From contig CAMNIN010000018.1 in NCBI GenBank assembly GCA_946540735.1, positions 1 through 55,201 of the forward strand: a stretch of 55,201 nt of DNA, read 5' to 3'. The notes under the pieces were generated by a model that saw only the letters and a list, made by a program, of their open reading frames with translations, searched no databases and was not told the origin of the DNA. The position numbers were made by a program, and so were the translations under genes. This DNA is from an uncultured Prevotellaceae bacterium. GTDB taxonomy: Bacteria > Bacteroidota > Bacteroidia > Bacteroidales > Bacteroidaceae. Positions 10,101 to 19,070 of the stretch are shown here, piece by piece (position 1 is the stretch's first letter; the number at the start of each line of letters is the position of its first letter).

Positions 10101-10327
10101 CCATCTTCACCATTGTTGAAGACATAGTAACTGGCAGCCCCGTCTTTTGCCGGTGCATTTCTCTTGGGTGACTCCGCCAAAGTCAGATCGCCCTCAACGG
10201 CGATGCCTCTGGCCATCATGAAAGCCTTGGCCATTTCCGAAGCCTCAGCTTTAGTGACAGGTGCGGCCGTAAGACTTGCTATGGCTGCGAATAGCGCTGT
10301 CAACGTGAAAAGAACCTTTTTTCTCAT
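7157..10327 (-). CDS. C10-family (streptopain-like) secreted cysteine peptidase with type IX sorting tail
   Basis: A 1056-residue secreted protein: signal peptide (1-22), Spi-type propeptide (about 23-140), C10 catalytic domain (about 145-400), then several Ig-like and beta-rich modules, and a C-terminal type IX sorting domain (about 1005-1056) with VYNLSGVKVG and LPKGIYVVKGKKV. The catalytic Cys is 177 in SAVGCVGVSMAQ; the His is 317 in SSGHSFVLDG, followed by FHINWGWGG. Relatives include streptopain and Porphyromonas PrtT. I chose the ATG at 10327 for the signal peptide. It is last in a minus-strand operon, 26 bases after ispH. Expected export route: Sec, then type IX, possibly using the PorQ encoded next to it. 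Confidence 0.9.
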   Translation of the reverse strand: MRKKVLFTLTALFAAIASLTAAPVTKAEASEMAKAFMMARGIAVEGDLTLAESPKRNAPAKDGAASYYVFNNGEDGGFVIMSGDTRTRQILAYSDEGHFDMNCIEGTVGDLLEDYEQQIEMLNKVGMMETRQEGMAKLPTPTTSPVQPLLTSKWNQSSPYNNTCPCYSGTSRSAVGCVGVSMAQYVYYFRNRMDAKLSTTIPASTSKNPSPTIKAGFVFNWGSMFDIYDGTQTSSQILAVAELCRICATAINSSFDNSTSASHSKIGPALNSYFNFNISTLVSRESYTYTEWREKLINELQQGRPVLYSARKASSGHSFVLDGFDGGDLFHINWGWGGKNDGFYSLSAFEPDDKEGYNTLVNSSTSYLSNHEAYFNLQPMKGYNSTNELVYLSSIVNSASGSTAKVTYYNNTGANRTYRAGLGCKDANGNVILLKEWTKGEMNIYNGYNTGAVTYTLAVSDFSAKNLKTGTYRVFPVCQLKGENEWKVCDPKNTYLYIKAVYATSKVTLSIGKLQPALTATIETPGSKVKSVKQPVIVTVTNNGEDFYGNIYLFASTTSSKGDVKSTSALAVPAGHSVKVYMNFTPSAAGTFNLWATTNSSGTEVIGSSKCVIVKDTYSRKLTLSSLNIANLSSGKKILGTTFKATCNITNSTNFPYAGIVRAVLYVANGSYVSTTMVKNKFLTFAPNGKDSLVFEFEGLNPSKKYAIAVGYEDGSDISGGWKYGYSFSNAVLTYYGPDNMVAIAPASKVTIPNGVLAVDLSNTTGTVKTIVPNNNPNTIYFMGEKESVSGLSGKNYVKGTTASTITLQDGYAYFTPKRFTAKKISYSRLMTIGTGGSGGWQTIVMPFAASTVTCNGQELRWFKSGSDTNAHFWIKDFGALNGNTVCFSYVDELKANHPYLMAVPNEKWPQSNLVGKTLVFNGENAVLDKDPIVMTGSELFNYRGTYIEEKMDHIYVMNSTGSKFVYGTYTVKPFRCYFIKSNLDPTDVNDLNIGSFDETNDIFMPVVEENDDATVDVYNLSGVKVGKANVSGSQIELGDLPKGIYVVKGKKVIKY

Positions 10328-10353
10328 AAGATTGAATGTTAAGATTTGATTAT

Positions 10354-11235
10354 TTAATGATTTATATTTCTTATCTCTGCATGTTGTAGTATAAAGCTTT
10401 TGCATTCCTCCATCAACCATTTCGGTGTGCTTGTCGCTCCACAGATGCCGACGGAGTCCACACCCTTCAGCCAGTTCATGTCGATTTCATCCGAGCATTC
10501 CACTTGGTGTGTGTTGGGGTTTACCCGCAAGCATTCGTTGAAGAGCACTTTTCCGTTGCTGCTCTTGCCTCCCGAGACAAAGAGTATCATGTCGTGTTTC
10601 TGTGCGAAAGCTGCGATATGCGAGATGCGGTTGGCCACCTGCCGGCAAATTGTATCAAAACTCTTGAAGCACGCATCCTGCGAGATGTGGCTTTGGATAT
10701 AGTCGATGATGCGATGAAACTCATCCAGCGATTTTGTCGTCTGTGAGTAGAGGTAAATATCACGGTTGAAATCGAGGTGCTGCACATCCTCCAAGTTCTC
10801 CACCACGATAGCCTTGTTTTGCGTCTGTCCGACCAGGCCAAGAACCTCCGCGTGTCCGTTTTTTCCAAAAATGACAATCTGAGCCTCCGGGTTGCTGTCA
10901 AACTGCTTCTTGATTCTTCTCTGCAGTTGCAGGACGACAGGGCATGTCGTATCGACGATCTCGATATTGTTGCGCTGGGCCACCTGATAGGTGGCAGGCG
11001 GTTCGCCATGCGCCCTGAACATCACCTTCACATCATGGAGGTGCTGCAACTCATCATGGTTGATGGTCATAAGTCCCATCTCCCTGAGTCTGTCACACTC
11101 CATGCCGTTGTGAACGATATCCCCCAGGCAATACAGTGTCTTCTCCTCAGCGAGTTTCTCCTCGGCCTTGTTGATGGCCGTGGTCACGCCGAAGCAGAAT
11201 CCGCTCTGATTGTCAATTTCTATCTGAATCATCAT
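10354..11235 (-). CDS. ispH: 4-hydroxy-3-methylbut-2-enyl diphosphate reductase
   Basis: A 293-residue iron-sulfur enzyme for the last step of the MEP isoprenoid pathway, making isopentenyl and dimethylallyl diphosphate. The three cluster cysteines are C14 (GFCFGV), C98 (DTTCP) and C197 (TICRQ). The family residues H42 (VHNG), H76 (RAHGEP) and the HAE motif at 128-130 are all present. The start overlaps the meaB stop (ATGA). Together with the prenyl synthase at 3550-4530 this gives two isoprenoid genes in the window. Confidence 0.96.
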   Translation of the reverse strand: MMIQIEIDNQSGFCFGVTTAINKAEEKLAEEKTLYCLGDIVHNGMECDRLREMGLMTINHDELQHLHDVKVMFRAHGEPPATYQVAQRNNIEIVDTTCPVVLQLQRRIKKQFDSNPEAQIVIFGKNGHAEVLGLVGQTQNKAIVVENLEDVQHLDFNRDIYLYSQTTKSLDEFHRIIDYIQSHISQDACFKSFDTICRQVANRISHIAAFAQKHDMILFVSGGKSSNGKVLFNECLRVNPNTHQVECSDEIDMNWLKGVDSVGICGATSTPKWLMEECKSFILQHAEIRNINH

Positions 11236-12332
11236 TTCCTGAGGTTTTCAAAATACATATCCAGCAGTTGTCCTGCCGCAGCAAAAGAGGTCTGTTCGCC
11301 AGCGAGCACACTTCTCTCCGCCTCCTTCAATTTCTGCGATATCAACTCACTGTTGTAGAAGCTGTTGCGCAGATGTTCATTGATGGTCTCATACATCCAG
11401 TATTTGCTCTGTTCGTTGCGTCGGTAATCGAAATAACCGTTTTGCTTGACAAAGTCAATATACTCATAGATCATGTCCCAAACCTCCTTGATGCCATACC
11501 CATAGAAACCACTATAGCACAGCACTTTCGGCATCCATCCGCTCTCCGACTTCGGGAAGAAGTGAAGTGCATTGCGGAAATTGGTAGCCGCCATCTGGCA
11601 TTTATCCACGTTGTTGCCATCGCATTTGTTGATCACGATACCATCGGAGATTTCCATGATTCCCCTCTTGATACCCTGCAGTTCGTCTCCCGTGCCTGCA
11701 AGTTGGATCAGGAGGAAGAAGTCGACCATGGAGTGACAAGCCGTCTCACTCTGTCCCACTCCCACGGTCTCCACAAAGATCTTATCATAGCCAGCGGCCT
11801 CGCAGAGGATGATGGTCTCACGGGTTTTCCTGGCCACGCCACCGAGAGACCCCGCCGTCGGACTAGGGCGTATGAAAGCCTCTGGTCTCAGGGAGAGCTT
11901 CTCCATTCTCGTCTTATCGCCAAGGATGCTTCCTTTCGTCCGCTCACTGCTCGGGTCAATGGCCAGGACAGCCAGTTTTCCTCCGTGAAGGTCGAGTACA
12001 TGACAGCCAAACATGTCGATGGAGGTGCTTTTGCCAGCACCTGGCACACCACTGATACCCACTCGTATGGATTTACCAGCGAAGGGTAAGCATTTCTCGA
12101 TCACCTCCTGCGCCTTGGCCTGATGGTTGGGATTGACACTTTCGACCAATGTCACTGCCTGACTGAGGATAGTGACATCACCCTTGATGATGCCTTCCAC
12201 CATCTCCGCCACAGTAAATTCTCTTCTGCGGAATCTGCTCCGCTTCAGATACGGATTGATGATAGAGGGTTGCTCGACCCCAGAATTGACGGTCAGTCCC
12301 TTGTATTCTTCGTTATTCTCAGGATGCTCCAT
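11232..12332 (-). CDS. meaB: MeaB-type GTPase, chaperone of methylmalonyl-CoA mutase
   Basis: A 366-residue G3E-family GTPase. Walker A GVPGAGKS is at 95-102; the Mg-binding stretch AIDPSSERTKGSILGDKTRM, VETVGVGQSE and VINKCDG are typical of MeaB/ArgK. These proteins load and protect the B12 cofactor of methylmalonyl-CoA mutase, which Bacteroidales use for propionate formation. The mutase genes are not in the window. Gene order is DUF1573, a 13-base gap, meaB, then a 4-base overlap into ispH. Confidence 0.95.
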   Translation of the reverse strand: MEHPENNEEYKGLTVNSGVEQPSIINPYLKRSRFRRREFTVAEMVEGIIKGDVTILSQAVTLVESVNPNHQAKAQEVIEKCLPFAGKSIRVGISGVPGAGKSTSIDMFGCHVLDLHGGKLAVLAIDPSSERTKGSILGDKTRMEKLSLRPEAFIRPSPTAGSLGGVARKTRETIILCEAAGYDKIFVETVGVGQSETACHSMVDFFLLIQLAGTGDELQGIKRGIMEISDGIVINKCDGNNVDKCQMAATNFRNALHFFPKSESGWMPKVLCYSGFYGYGIKEVWDMIYEYIDFVKQNGYFDYRRNEQSKYWMYETINEHLRNSFYNSELISQKLKEAERSVLAGEQTSFAAAGQLLDMYFENLRK

Positions 12333-12345
12333 TGCTTGAACGTTC

Positions 12346-13437
12346 TTATTTTATAATAATGTCGACCACCACCTTCGGATTTCTTGGATCGTTGGTGATC
12401 ATAAGTATTGCAGGATTCTTCTTGACACCTCTCAAAGTCTTTTTCTCCGCAGTCACCTTGAGTTTGGCCGATTCTCCAGGCGGGATGACGGTAGAACTCA
12501 GGTCGACGGTGATACCTGCGGTAAACATCTGGATACTTGATATCTCCAAATCAGTCCTTCCGAGATTCTCGATCACGACCGTACCCTTTTTCTTCTTTTT
12601 GCCCTCGAAAGATCCGAGATCGAGCACGGTATCCGAGATTTTGAGTTTTGGAGAATAGAGCAGCTGTTGGTCTGTCACCACCCCAAATGACGGTATCAAG
12701 ATCGCCGACACGTCGATTTCCTTGTCACTGCTCACCTTATCTCCCCCTTTCAAACCAAGATAGACTGTGGACTGATGAAGTCCGTAGTCACCCATCCGCT
12801 TTGAGTCAAGCGTGAGGTAGACGACACCCGATCGCCCGGGCGGTATGGTAGAAGGCGAGACATCGGCCCTGATATACTCAGGCAAGTGCATGATGACAGG
12901 CGAGATGATATCACTGGTGGTATTGAGGATATGGATCTCCTCGACAGGATTTTCCCCCTTGTTGACATCCTCAAACATCACCTCTTGGCGGTCAGCCCTT
13001 ATTTTCCCGATCGTGTACTGGTATTCACCCTCGAAATCATGGATCTCCTCGACGACCACCCCTCTCATGGTAAGGGTGAAAGGAAGAGATGCGCCATTGG
13101 TATAGATATCGATGTATTTTTCGAAATGCCCCATCTGCTTGGCGTCATAGGTGGCAGAAACCACGAAGGGTTTGTTTTCCGATATAATCCCTTTGGGATA
13201 AGCCACTTCCGTACAGCCGCAGCTGGTGTCGACACTCTTGATGTTGACGGTACCCGCTCCCTCGTTGAGCAATTCGAAATGCACGGTGACCGGTTTTCTG
13301 AACAATACCTGTCCGCAGTCGATGACCTGAGCAGAAGCCGAGATGCGTTGTGCTGCCGCTGGTACCGTTTGTATCAGCATCAGTAATGCCAACAGGGATA
13401 TGTTCAGTATATTTCTCATTTTCAATGTCATTATCAT
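12346..13437 (-). CDS. DUF1573-domain secreted protein
   Basis: A 363-residue exported protein. The signal peptide ends around VPAAAQ and two DUF1573 Ig-like units follow; the first has FELLNEGAGTVNIKSV and the CGC-containing TSCGCTEVAYPKG, the second covers the last 100 residues. DUF1573 proteins are common in Bacteroidetes and often lie beside surface or gliding genes; their job is unknown. I chose the ATG at 13437 because it overlaps the preceding stop as ATGA; an ATG at 13419 is an alternative that leaves the signal peptide intact. Confidence 0.85.
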   Translation of the reverse strand: MIMTLKMRNILNISLLALLMLIQTVPAAAQRISASAQVIDCGQVLFRKPVTVHFELLNEGAGTVNIKSVDTSCGCTEVAYPKGIISENKPFVVSATYDAKQMGHFEKYIDIYTNGASLPFTLTMRGVVVEEIHDFEGEYQYTIGKIRADRQEVMFEDVNKGENPVEEIHILNTTSDIISPVIMHLPEYIRADVSPSTIPPGRSGVVYLTLDSKRMGDYGLHQSTVYLGLKGGDKVSSDKEIDVSAILIPSFGVVTDQQLLYSPKLKISDTVLDLGSFEGKKKKKGTVVIENLGRTDLEISSIQMFTAGITVDLSSTVIPPGESAKLKVTAEKKTLRGVKKNPAILMITNDPRNPKVVVDIIIK

Positions 13438-16400
13438 TGTTTTTGTACGTCGATTCTCACCCCCCCGCAAGTGGAAGAGAATTCAGGAGCGTAAGCACAC
13501 TGGGCTTTGCAAGTACCCATCTCATAGGACCCTGCCCGATCGACATAATATTCTGTCTCCACCACATGGGTGCCTTTCGCCATTTTGTTGAAATAATAGG
13601 TGGTCGTGTAATCCTTCGGTGCGATATAGCACCCACGCTGATAGCCCGAGACTTGGTTGACCGGTTCCATACATGCCGCACGCCGGTCAATGACCTCGAC
13701 GAAGTCCATGTCGCGCTCTGCCTTGATGGTGATCCGCACCACCACCTTGTCGCCCACTTTTAGTGATTCGGCATCAGACCGCAACTCGCGAGTCACAGAG
13801 AGACCGGCATTGGATTTCTCCACCTCAACCGACTTCTGCATGAACTGAGCATACAGGGCACCCCATGAAGTGCCATCAGACGTTTTCTCCACCTCCACTT
13901 TCTGCTGCTTTCCATATTCCACGGCCTGCTTGACATATCCGACACCTGCGGTGGCCTGAGGCATCGGCAGCTGCTCACCATCGAGAGTAATCCGAGACTC
14001 CACACCATTGTCGAGGCTCTTCATATTGCCTTCGAGGAAGGCATAGACGGCATTGACACTGTTGACCGGCGTATTCCACATCTGAGCTCGTTTTTGCTGA
14101 AGCAGCCATCTCCTCATCTCATCGACTGCTTGTGTGTTGCCTGGTTGAAGCATCTTGTAAGCCTCAATGGCAGCCACCTCTGTCGGGATCAGATAGCTAC
14201 ACCAGGAATAATATGCCTTGCGCGTGTCGAAATAGCGCCCCATTTCCTCTGTCGACACAGTGTATTCATCGAGGCTCTTCATAAAATCCTCAGCACGTTT
14301 GGTCCTTCCATATTGAGCCAAAATCACCGCTCCACGAGCCTTGCCAAAGATGGTGAACTCTGAAGTTTTCTGTTCAAACAGTCCTATGAGGTAGTCAGCA
14401 GCCTTCTGCACATCGCTGGGAAGTTGCTCTCCATGAAGGGCGAGATTGTAGAGCGTATGCAAAGCCAGTTCACTCGGCATGCATTTCAGGCCTTCCTTCT
14501 CCATTTTCTTGATGCTCTCCATCTCCTCAATGAGTTTTTTACCCATGAAGTCACATGCACGACGAAGCATGGACTGCGTGGCATTCTGCCTGCCAATCAT
14601 CGTATTGAGACGAATCAGCATCTCGCTGACAGCCACTGTCATATATGGACTGCCTTCCATGCCTTTCCACCACGACCATGAACCATCAGCAAGTTGCAGA
14701 TCACGCAGCAGATCAAGTGCCGTCTGCATCCTCTGGCTGACGACATTCTCGTCGAAGAACTTCACCAGACTACGCTTTTGTCCCTCCTCATGATCGGCTT
14801 CGCTCACCCAAGGAGTCTCATTGAGAAGCAGGTCTTTCAGTTCCTCATTCTTAGACAAATTGCTGACCAACGTCCCGTCGCCCATCTGCTCGCTCCACTT
14901 CTGCACCATTGTCTTGATGGCCGGAGAAAGCGACATGATGTGCCGCCCGAGTGCATTGGCGTAGTATGCCGTAGCCTGTGAGATGGCATTCTGGTCTTTC
15001 TCCGCTGCCATGGTCGGCAAGGCCTGTATCATGAGCCATGCAGGATTATTGGTATATTCGATGGTCAGTTTGCCATCACTGATTCCCTTGGGAAACAGTT
15101 TGCTGAGATCGAAAGAACTCACTTGCGCGCCATTCTGAGTAAACGGCAGTGTACGGGTCACCAGTTCCATGTTGCTTAGGACCGGCAGATAATGCTGCTC
15201 CCCATCTGAGAAGCCATCACCTTGGGCGATGACCTTGCAGACCAACAGTCTCGGCATGCCCTCAGGCAGATATTCGAATGCGACAGAAGTGGTCTGCTCT
15301 GCATCCACCTTGAAATCCAAGGCTTGGGTGAACACCACTGTTTCATTTTCAGGGTCAGAAAGCACAATAGAGGCCTTTCCGCTGACGGCATGGTCGGTTG
15401 TGTTGAAGATATTGGCCGTGACCTGTGCCCGATCACCCAATCTGACGAACCTCGGCACATTCGGCACGATCATGACCTCCTTCTGAGCCACTGCTTCTGC
15501 TGAGATCTGTCCGTAATTCACAGCTTTGTCGGTCGCTAAACCCATGACACGCCACGTCGTCACAGACTCTGGCAATTTGAACTTCAAGGTGATGCGGCCA
15601 TCCTGATCCACATTGGCATAAGGGATAAAAGCCGCTGTCTCGTTGAGATTTTCCCTCAATTGCGGAGAGACTTGCTCTTCTGAAGCCGCCCCACCCTTCT
15701 TTTCGACAGTTTCCACCACATCGAAAACTTTCTTTTCACTGTCGTCCATGGCCTCCTCATCGGCCACAAGTGCTTTAGACATCTCCGCTACTGAAGCATT
15801 GGCAGCCCTCAGCGGCACCTCTTTCAGCATCGCACTGTTCTTGTACCTCGTCATAGTGCCATACAGGAATCGCCGCTGATCCCAGTATGTGAAGAGATCG
15901 GTATCAAAATGGGTAAAGCGAAGAGAAGGAACGTTCTGAGTCCGATAGGGTTTGCTTGCATGAAGGTAACCATTCGAGAAAGAAGTGCTGTTCCACATGG
16001 TATACGGCATAGTCACACCGATGCGGGATGAGAACCACCAGTTGTGCGATGATATCTGATCGAGCGAATGGTCGTAAATGGTAGCTATCATCTGGGCCTC
16101 AGCAGGTTTTCCGTCAGGATAGGTTGCGCTTAAGATCCATTCTTCTTCTGTCCCCGGAGTGAGCCGGTCGCGGAAAGTCTCCCATTTCAGCAAGATGCGC
16201 TTATCAGGCAGCGGTCGGGATATTTCTTCCTGATGGGTGTAGGCTATTCCTTCCTTCACCCAAGCGAAGGTGAGCAGCACGCCACTTCCATATTGCTCCT
16301 TGTAAGTCCATTTCCGGGTTTGATTGGCGTTATTCAGGACAAAAGAGCCTTTTTCAAGAATCTTTTCTCCTGAGAAGACGTTGTAGAAGACAATTGTCTC

Positions 16401-18938
16401 CTGATCCGAAGAGCCGACTTGCACATACACGGGCGATCCGTCATTTGGGAACCGGTTGGCTGATGTATAGAACCAGTCATGCGTCTGTACACACGGTTTT
16501 TTGTCATCCAAAGAGAACAGGATGAACTCTGCCTTCACCGTATCTCCCTCACACATTGCCCGGATAATATGTTTCCCCGATTCCTTGAGTAACGGGGAGC
16601 CCGACAAGTCGACGGGAAGATTAGCTTTGGCTTTGAAGACTTCCTCATGGTCATCAATCGTATAGGACACCTCGCCATCGATAAGATTTCCAGCCATGTT
16701 CCTGAGCGAGAAAGTCACCGGCGCCATCTGTTTGCGCTCTATGATACCAGGCATCCGGAATGAGAAAGCCTTGTCGCGGTTGCTGACAGGCAATGAGAAC
16801 TCACCCTCATGGCTCTCACCAGCCTGGTCGGTCACGACGGCGTTGGCCACAATGCGGTAGAACAACGGTCTGCGATAACCGTTTTCTGAAACCTCCGTTT
16901 CTGGCAACAGCATAGGCATCTTAATGGCAAAGCAGCCTTTCTCGTCGGTCGTCGTAGTATCAGTAAGTAGATCGACGACATCATTGCCCGAATACCACCA
17001 CCAAGAATTGGCTTTTCTTGAAACAGTGTAGGCCACTTTCGCCGACTGAACGGGCACCCCTGAATAGGTGCGGGCTTTACCTTTCACGGTGATGGTATCT
17101 CCATTCTTGTAAGCCTCCTCGTACTTCTCAAATTCCACTTCGAATGTGGGGCGCTTGTATTCCTCGACCTGGAAACTGACAGAACCTTTGTCAGTAGACA
17201 AGCTGAAATGTCCAGTCAAACCGCTGGAAGGGAGTTCGAAAGAAGCATCCGCCTTACCGAACTCATTGGTTTTCACATCCTTTGAAGCCACCGTCTTGTG
17301 ATTGGCGTCATAGAGACTCACTTTGGTTGTGACTCCTTCGAGGGCATGGGTATTCAGGCCTTTCTCGTTATCGAAGATCAAGACAACGGCATGCACGGTT
17401 TGTCCGGGCCGGTAGATGCTCCGGTCTGTAAAAATGCTGTGGAAAACCCTTCTGTCTTCCACGGGGTTATAAGCATATCCACGTGTCCAGAACGACTGGT
17501 TGGGGCAATACTTGTCGTCAGCAGTATAAGCAAAGACCCTTGTAGTGCCATACTGGGCGCTGCTATAGGTGTCGATCGCCTCACCATTTTTTCCGCACAC
17601 AAGTTTGCGCTCGTCCCTGTTGGATGACAAGATGATTTGCGCTTTCTTCAGCGGTTTTCCAGTGGTGGAACTGACGACGACATACTGTGTCTTGTTACCG
17701 GGCAAGGACTGCGAGAGTACGAAAACGTCACTCACATAAAGGAGATGATACACAGGTTTGACACTCCCGTCATTACAACTAAACTCCATGAGATAGATGC
17801 CTTTCTGGAGCGGACCGATGGTGATGGAATCCTGGAAAATCTCATACTCCGGATGACCCGAATACTGGCGGCTCTGTACGATCTCACTGCCCTGGATAAT
17901 GGCATCTTGAATTCTCTGCCAATCTTTTGCGATGGAGAGATTGTATTCCCTGCTGCCATCCACATCCACTTTGGAAATCTTCATCGTCAAGGAAGTGATG
18001 TGCCGGAGTCCTTTCAGTATGATGGTACGTTCTTTTCCCGGCAGCAGCATCTCACAACCCAAATCGACAGAGAATTGCGGGTTTACCCATGAGTTGCGAA
18101 CATCCATCAATGACTTAGTACGGGGCCAATTGCTCCAGCGCTCCATCGCTTCGTCGGCGAACCTGATCTTGTCGGCCACAGGCATATCCCTGAGAATAGA
18201 GATCAAATTGCCTTTCAGCAATGCCAGTTCGCCAGCCACGTCCAAGTCACCGTATCGCTGGATGAGAGAGTCGATCTTATGCAAGCGAGCGCGACGCTGA
18301 TCTGAGGTCAAGGCAGCTGGAGAAGTCTTTCTCAACAAAAGACAGGCCGACAAACAAGCGGCCTCACGGTTCCCTGTGGAAGAGTAATATTCATGAAGAG
18401 TCTTCAAGTCATCCACCAATGTAGCGACAGGGCTGAGCAAGTCGCGATTGAAATAGCGACTGTCGTCGCCTTTGGTCAGAAGAGGCACAAAAGCATCTGT
18501 CTTGGTAGATGCCAGAAGCGAGGGATTCGACAATGCCTTCCTGAAATACGCCTGACTGATATCCCCGCTATGCTCATCCAGTGTAGGGTTCTCACGGTAT
18601 ACAGCACCAAGCACAGCCTGATAGACGACCGCAAGCACAGGGTTGCTCTTGCCGGCCAGTTTCTCCTGTTCAACAATTCTCTGCACTTCGCTGTTGAGCG
18701 AGTCAGGTGTCACTGCAGTGACCGATTCGATGTTTTTCAGCCGGGCTTTCAGCAAGTGGCCGTAATCACCACTTTTCTCCGCCTTTTTGATAATAACCTG
18801 AAGCACCTCCATCTGGGTCTTCGGGAGGTCCTTTTTCTTGGCCTCATCGTATTGTCCCCAGAGGTCGGAGAATGATTGTGAAGAAACGCTTACCGGCATC
18901 ATCATTAAAACGAAAAAAATCCAAATCAATCGAACCAT
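13434..18938 (-). CDS. Large alpha-2-macroglobulin-like protein (MG2 / A2M family)
   Basis: An 1834-residue secreted protein with a signal peptide (1-20, ending VSSQ) and no lipobox. It has an N-terminal helical region, a carboxypeptidase-regulatory-like module (GKPLKKAQIIL), an MG2 domain starting at the signature TDRSIYRPGQTVH near residue 510, and an A2M domain with LKFKLPESVTTWRVMGLA near 1170. The C-terminal helical toroid region lacks the CxEQ thioester of protease-trapping macroglobulins. Such thioester-less proteins are frequent in Bacteroidetes; a role in envelope defence or assembly is only inferred. It is first in the operon to DUF1573, MeaB and IspH. Confidence 0.88.
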   Translation of the reverse strand: MVRLIWIFFVLMMMPVSVSSQSFSDLWGQYDEAKKKDLPKTQMEVLQVIIKKAEKSGDYGHLLKARLKNIESVTAVTPDSLNSEVQRIVEQEKLAGKSNPVLAVVYQAVLGAVYRENPTLDEHSGDISQAYFRKALSNPSLLASTKTDAFVPLLTKGDDSRYFNRDLLSPVATLVDDLKTLHEYYSSTGNREAACLSACLLLRKTSPAALTSDQRRARLHKIDSLIQRYGDLDVAGELALLKGNLISILRDMPVADKIRFADEAMERWSNWPRTKSLMDVRNSWVNPQFSVDLGCEMLLPGKERTIILKGLRHITSLTMKISKVDVDGSREYNLSIAKDWQRIQDAIIQGSEIVQSRQYSGHPEYEIFQDSITIGPLQKGIYLMEFSCNDGSVKPVYHLLYVSDVFVLSQSLPGNKTQYVVVSSTTGKPLKKAQIILSSNRDERKLVCGKNGEAIDTYSSAQYGTTRVFAYTADDKYCPNQSFWTRGYAYNPVEDRRVFHSIFTDRSIYRPGQTVHAVVLIFDNEKGLNTHALEGVTTKVSLYDANHKTVASKDVKTNEFGKADASFELPSSGLTGHFSLSTDKGSVSFQVEEYKRPTFEVEFEKYEEAYKNGDTITVKGKARTYSGVPVQSAKVAYTVSRKANSWWWYSGNDVVDLLTDTTTTDEKGCFAIKMPMLLPETEVSENGYRRPLFYRIVANAVVTDQAGESHEGEFSLPVSNRDKAFSFRMPGIIERKQMAPVTFSLRNMAGNLIDGEVSYTIDDHEEVFKAKANLPVDLSGSPLLKESGKHIIRAMCEGDTVKAEFILFSLDDKKPCVQTHDWFYTSANRFPNDGSPVYVQVGSSDQETIVFYNVFSGEKILEKGSFVLNNANQTRKWTYKEQYGSGVLLTFAWVKEGIAYTHQEEISRPLPDKRILLKWETFRDRLTPGTEEEWILSATYPDGKPAEAQMIATIYDHSLDQISSHNWWFSSRIGVTMPYTMWNSTSFSNGYLHASKPYRTQNVPSLRFTHFDTDLFTYWDQRRFLYGTMTRYKNSAMLKEVPLRAANASVAEMSKALVADEEAMDDSEKKVFDVVETVEKKGGAASEEQVSPQLRENLNETAAFIPYANVDQDGRITLKFKLPESVTTWRVMGLATDKAVNYGQISAEAVAQKEVMIVPNVPRFVRLGDRAQVTANIFNTTDHAVSGKASIVLSDPENETVVFTQALDFKVDAEQTTSVAFEYLPEGMPRLLVCKVIAQGDGFSDGEQHYLPVLSNMELVTRTLPFTQNGAQVSSFDLSKLFPKGISDGKLTIEYTNNPAWLMIQALPTMAAEKDQNAISQATAYYANALGRHIMSLSPAIKTMVQKWSEQMGDGTLVSNLSKNEELKDLLLNETPWVSEADHEEGQKRSLVKFFDENVVSQRMQTALDLLRDLQLADGSWSWWKGMEGSPYMTVAVSEMLIRLNTMIGRQNATQSMLRRACDFMGKKLIEEMESIKKMEKEGLKCMPSELALHTLYNLALHGEQLPSDVQKAADYLIGLFEQKTSEFTIFGKARGAVILAQYGRTKRAEDFMKSLDEYTVSTEEMGRYFDTRKAYYSWCSYLIPTEVAAIEAYKMLQPGNTQAVDEMRRWLLQQKRAQMWNTPVNSVNAVYAFLEGNMKSLDNGVESRITLDGEQLPMPQATAGVGYVKQAVEYGKQQKVEVEKTSDGTSWGALYAQFMQKSVEVEKSNAGLSVTRELRSDAESLKVGDKVVVRITIKAERDMDFVEVIDRRAACMEPVNQVSGYQRGCYIAPKDYTTTYYFNKMAKGTHVVETEYYVDRAGSYEMGTCKAQCAYAPEFSSTCGGVRIDVQKQ

Positions 18939-18965
18939 AGGCAAAATTATTGTCGATATACGGCA

Positions 18966-18996
18966 CAAAGTTAGGAAAAAAGCCTTGAAAGCCAAA
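18966..18996 (-). promoter_or_regulatory. Promoter of the A2M-DUF1573-meaB-ispH operon
   Basis: Minus strand: -33 TTTG (18996..18993), a 19-base spacer and a -7 TAACTTTG (18973..18966), an exact match to the Bacteroidetes consensus. It lies 28 bases upstream of the macroglobulin ATG and is the only strong promoter-like sequence in this gap. Confidence 0.7.
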
Positions 18997-19070
18997 GCAT
19001 TTTCACGAAAAAGTGTATTTTTACTAATAAAAAACGCGGCGTACAATATATATAAAGAAATCGAAAAATG

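Noticed and set aside
13434..18938. Protease-trapping thioester in the macroglobulin
   Set aside because: No CxEQ motif is present in the expected region, so covalent trapping is not claimed.
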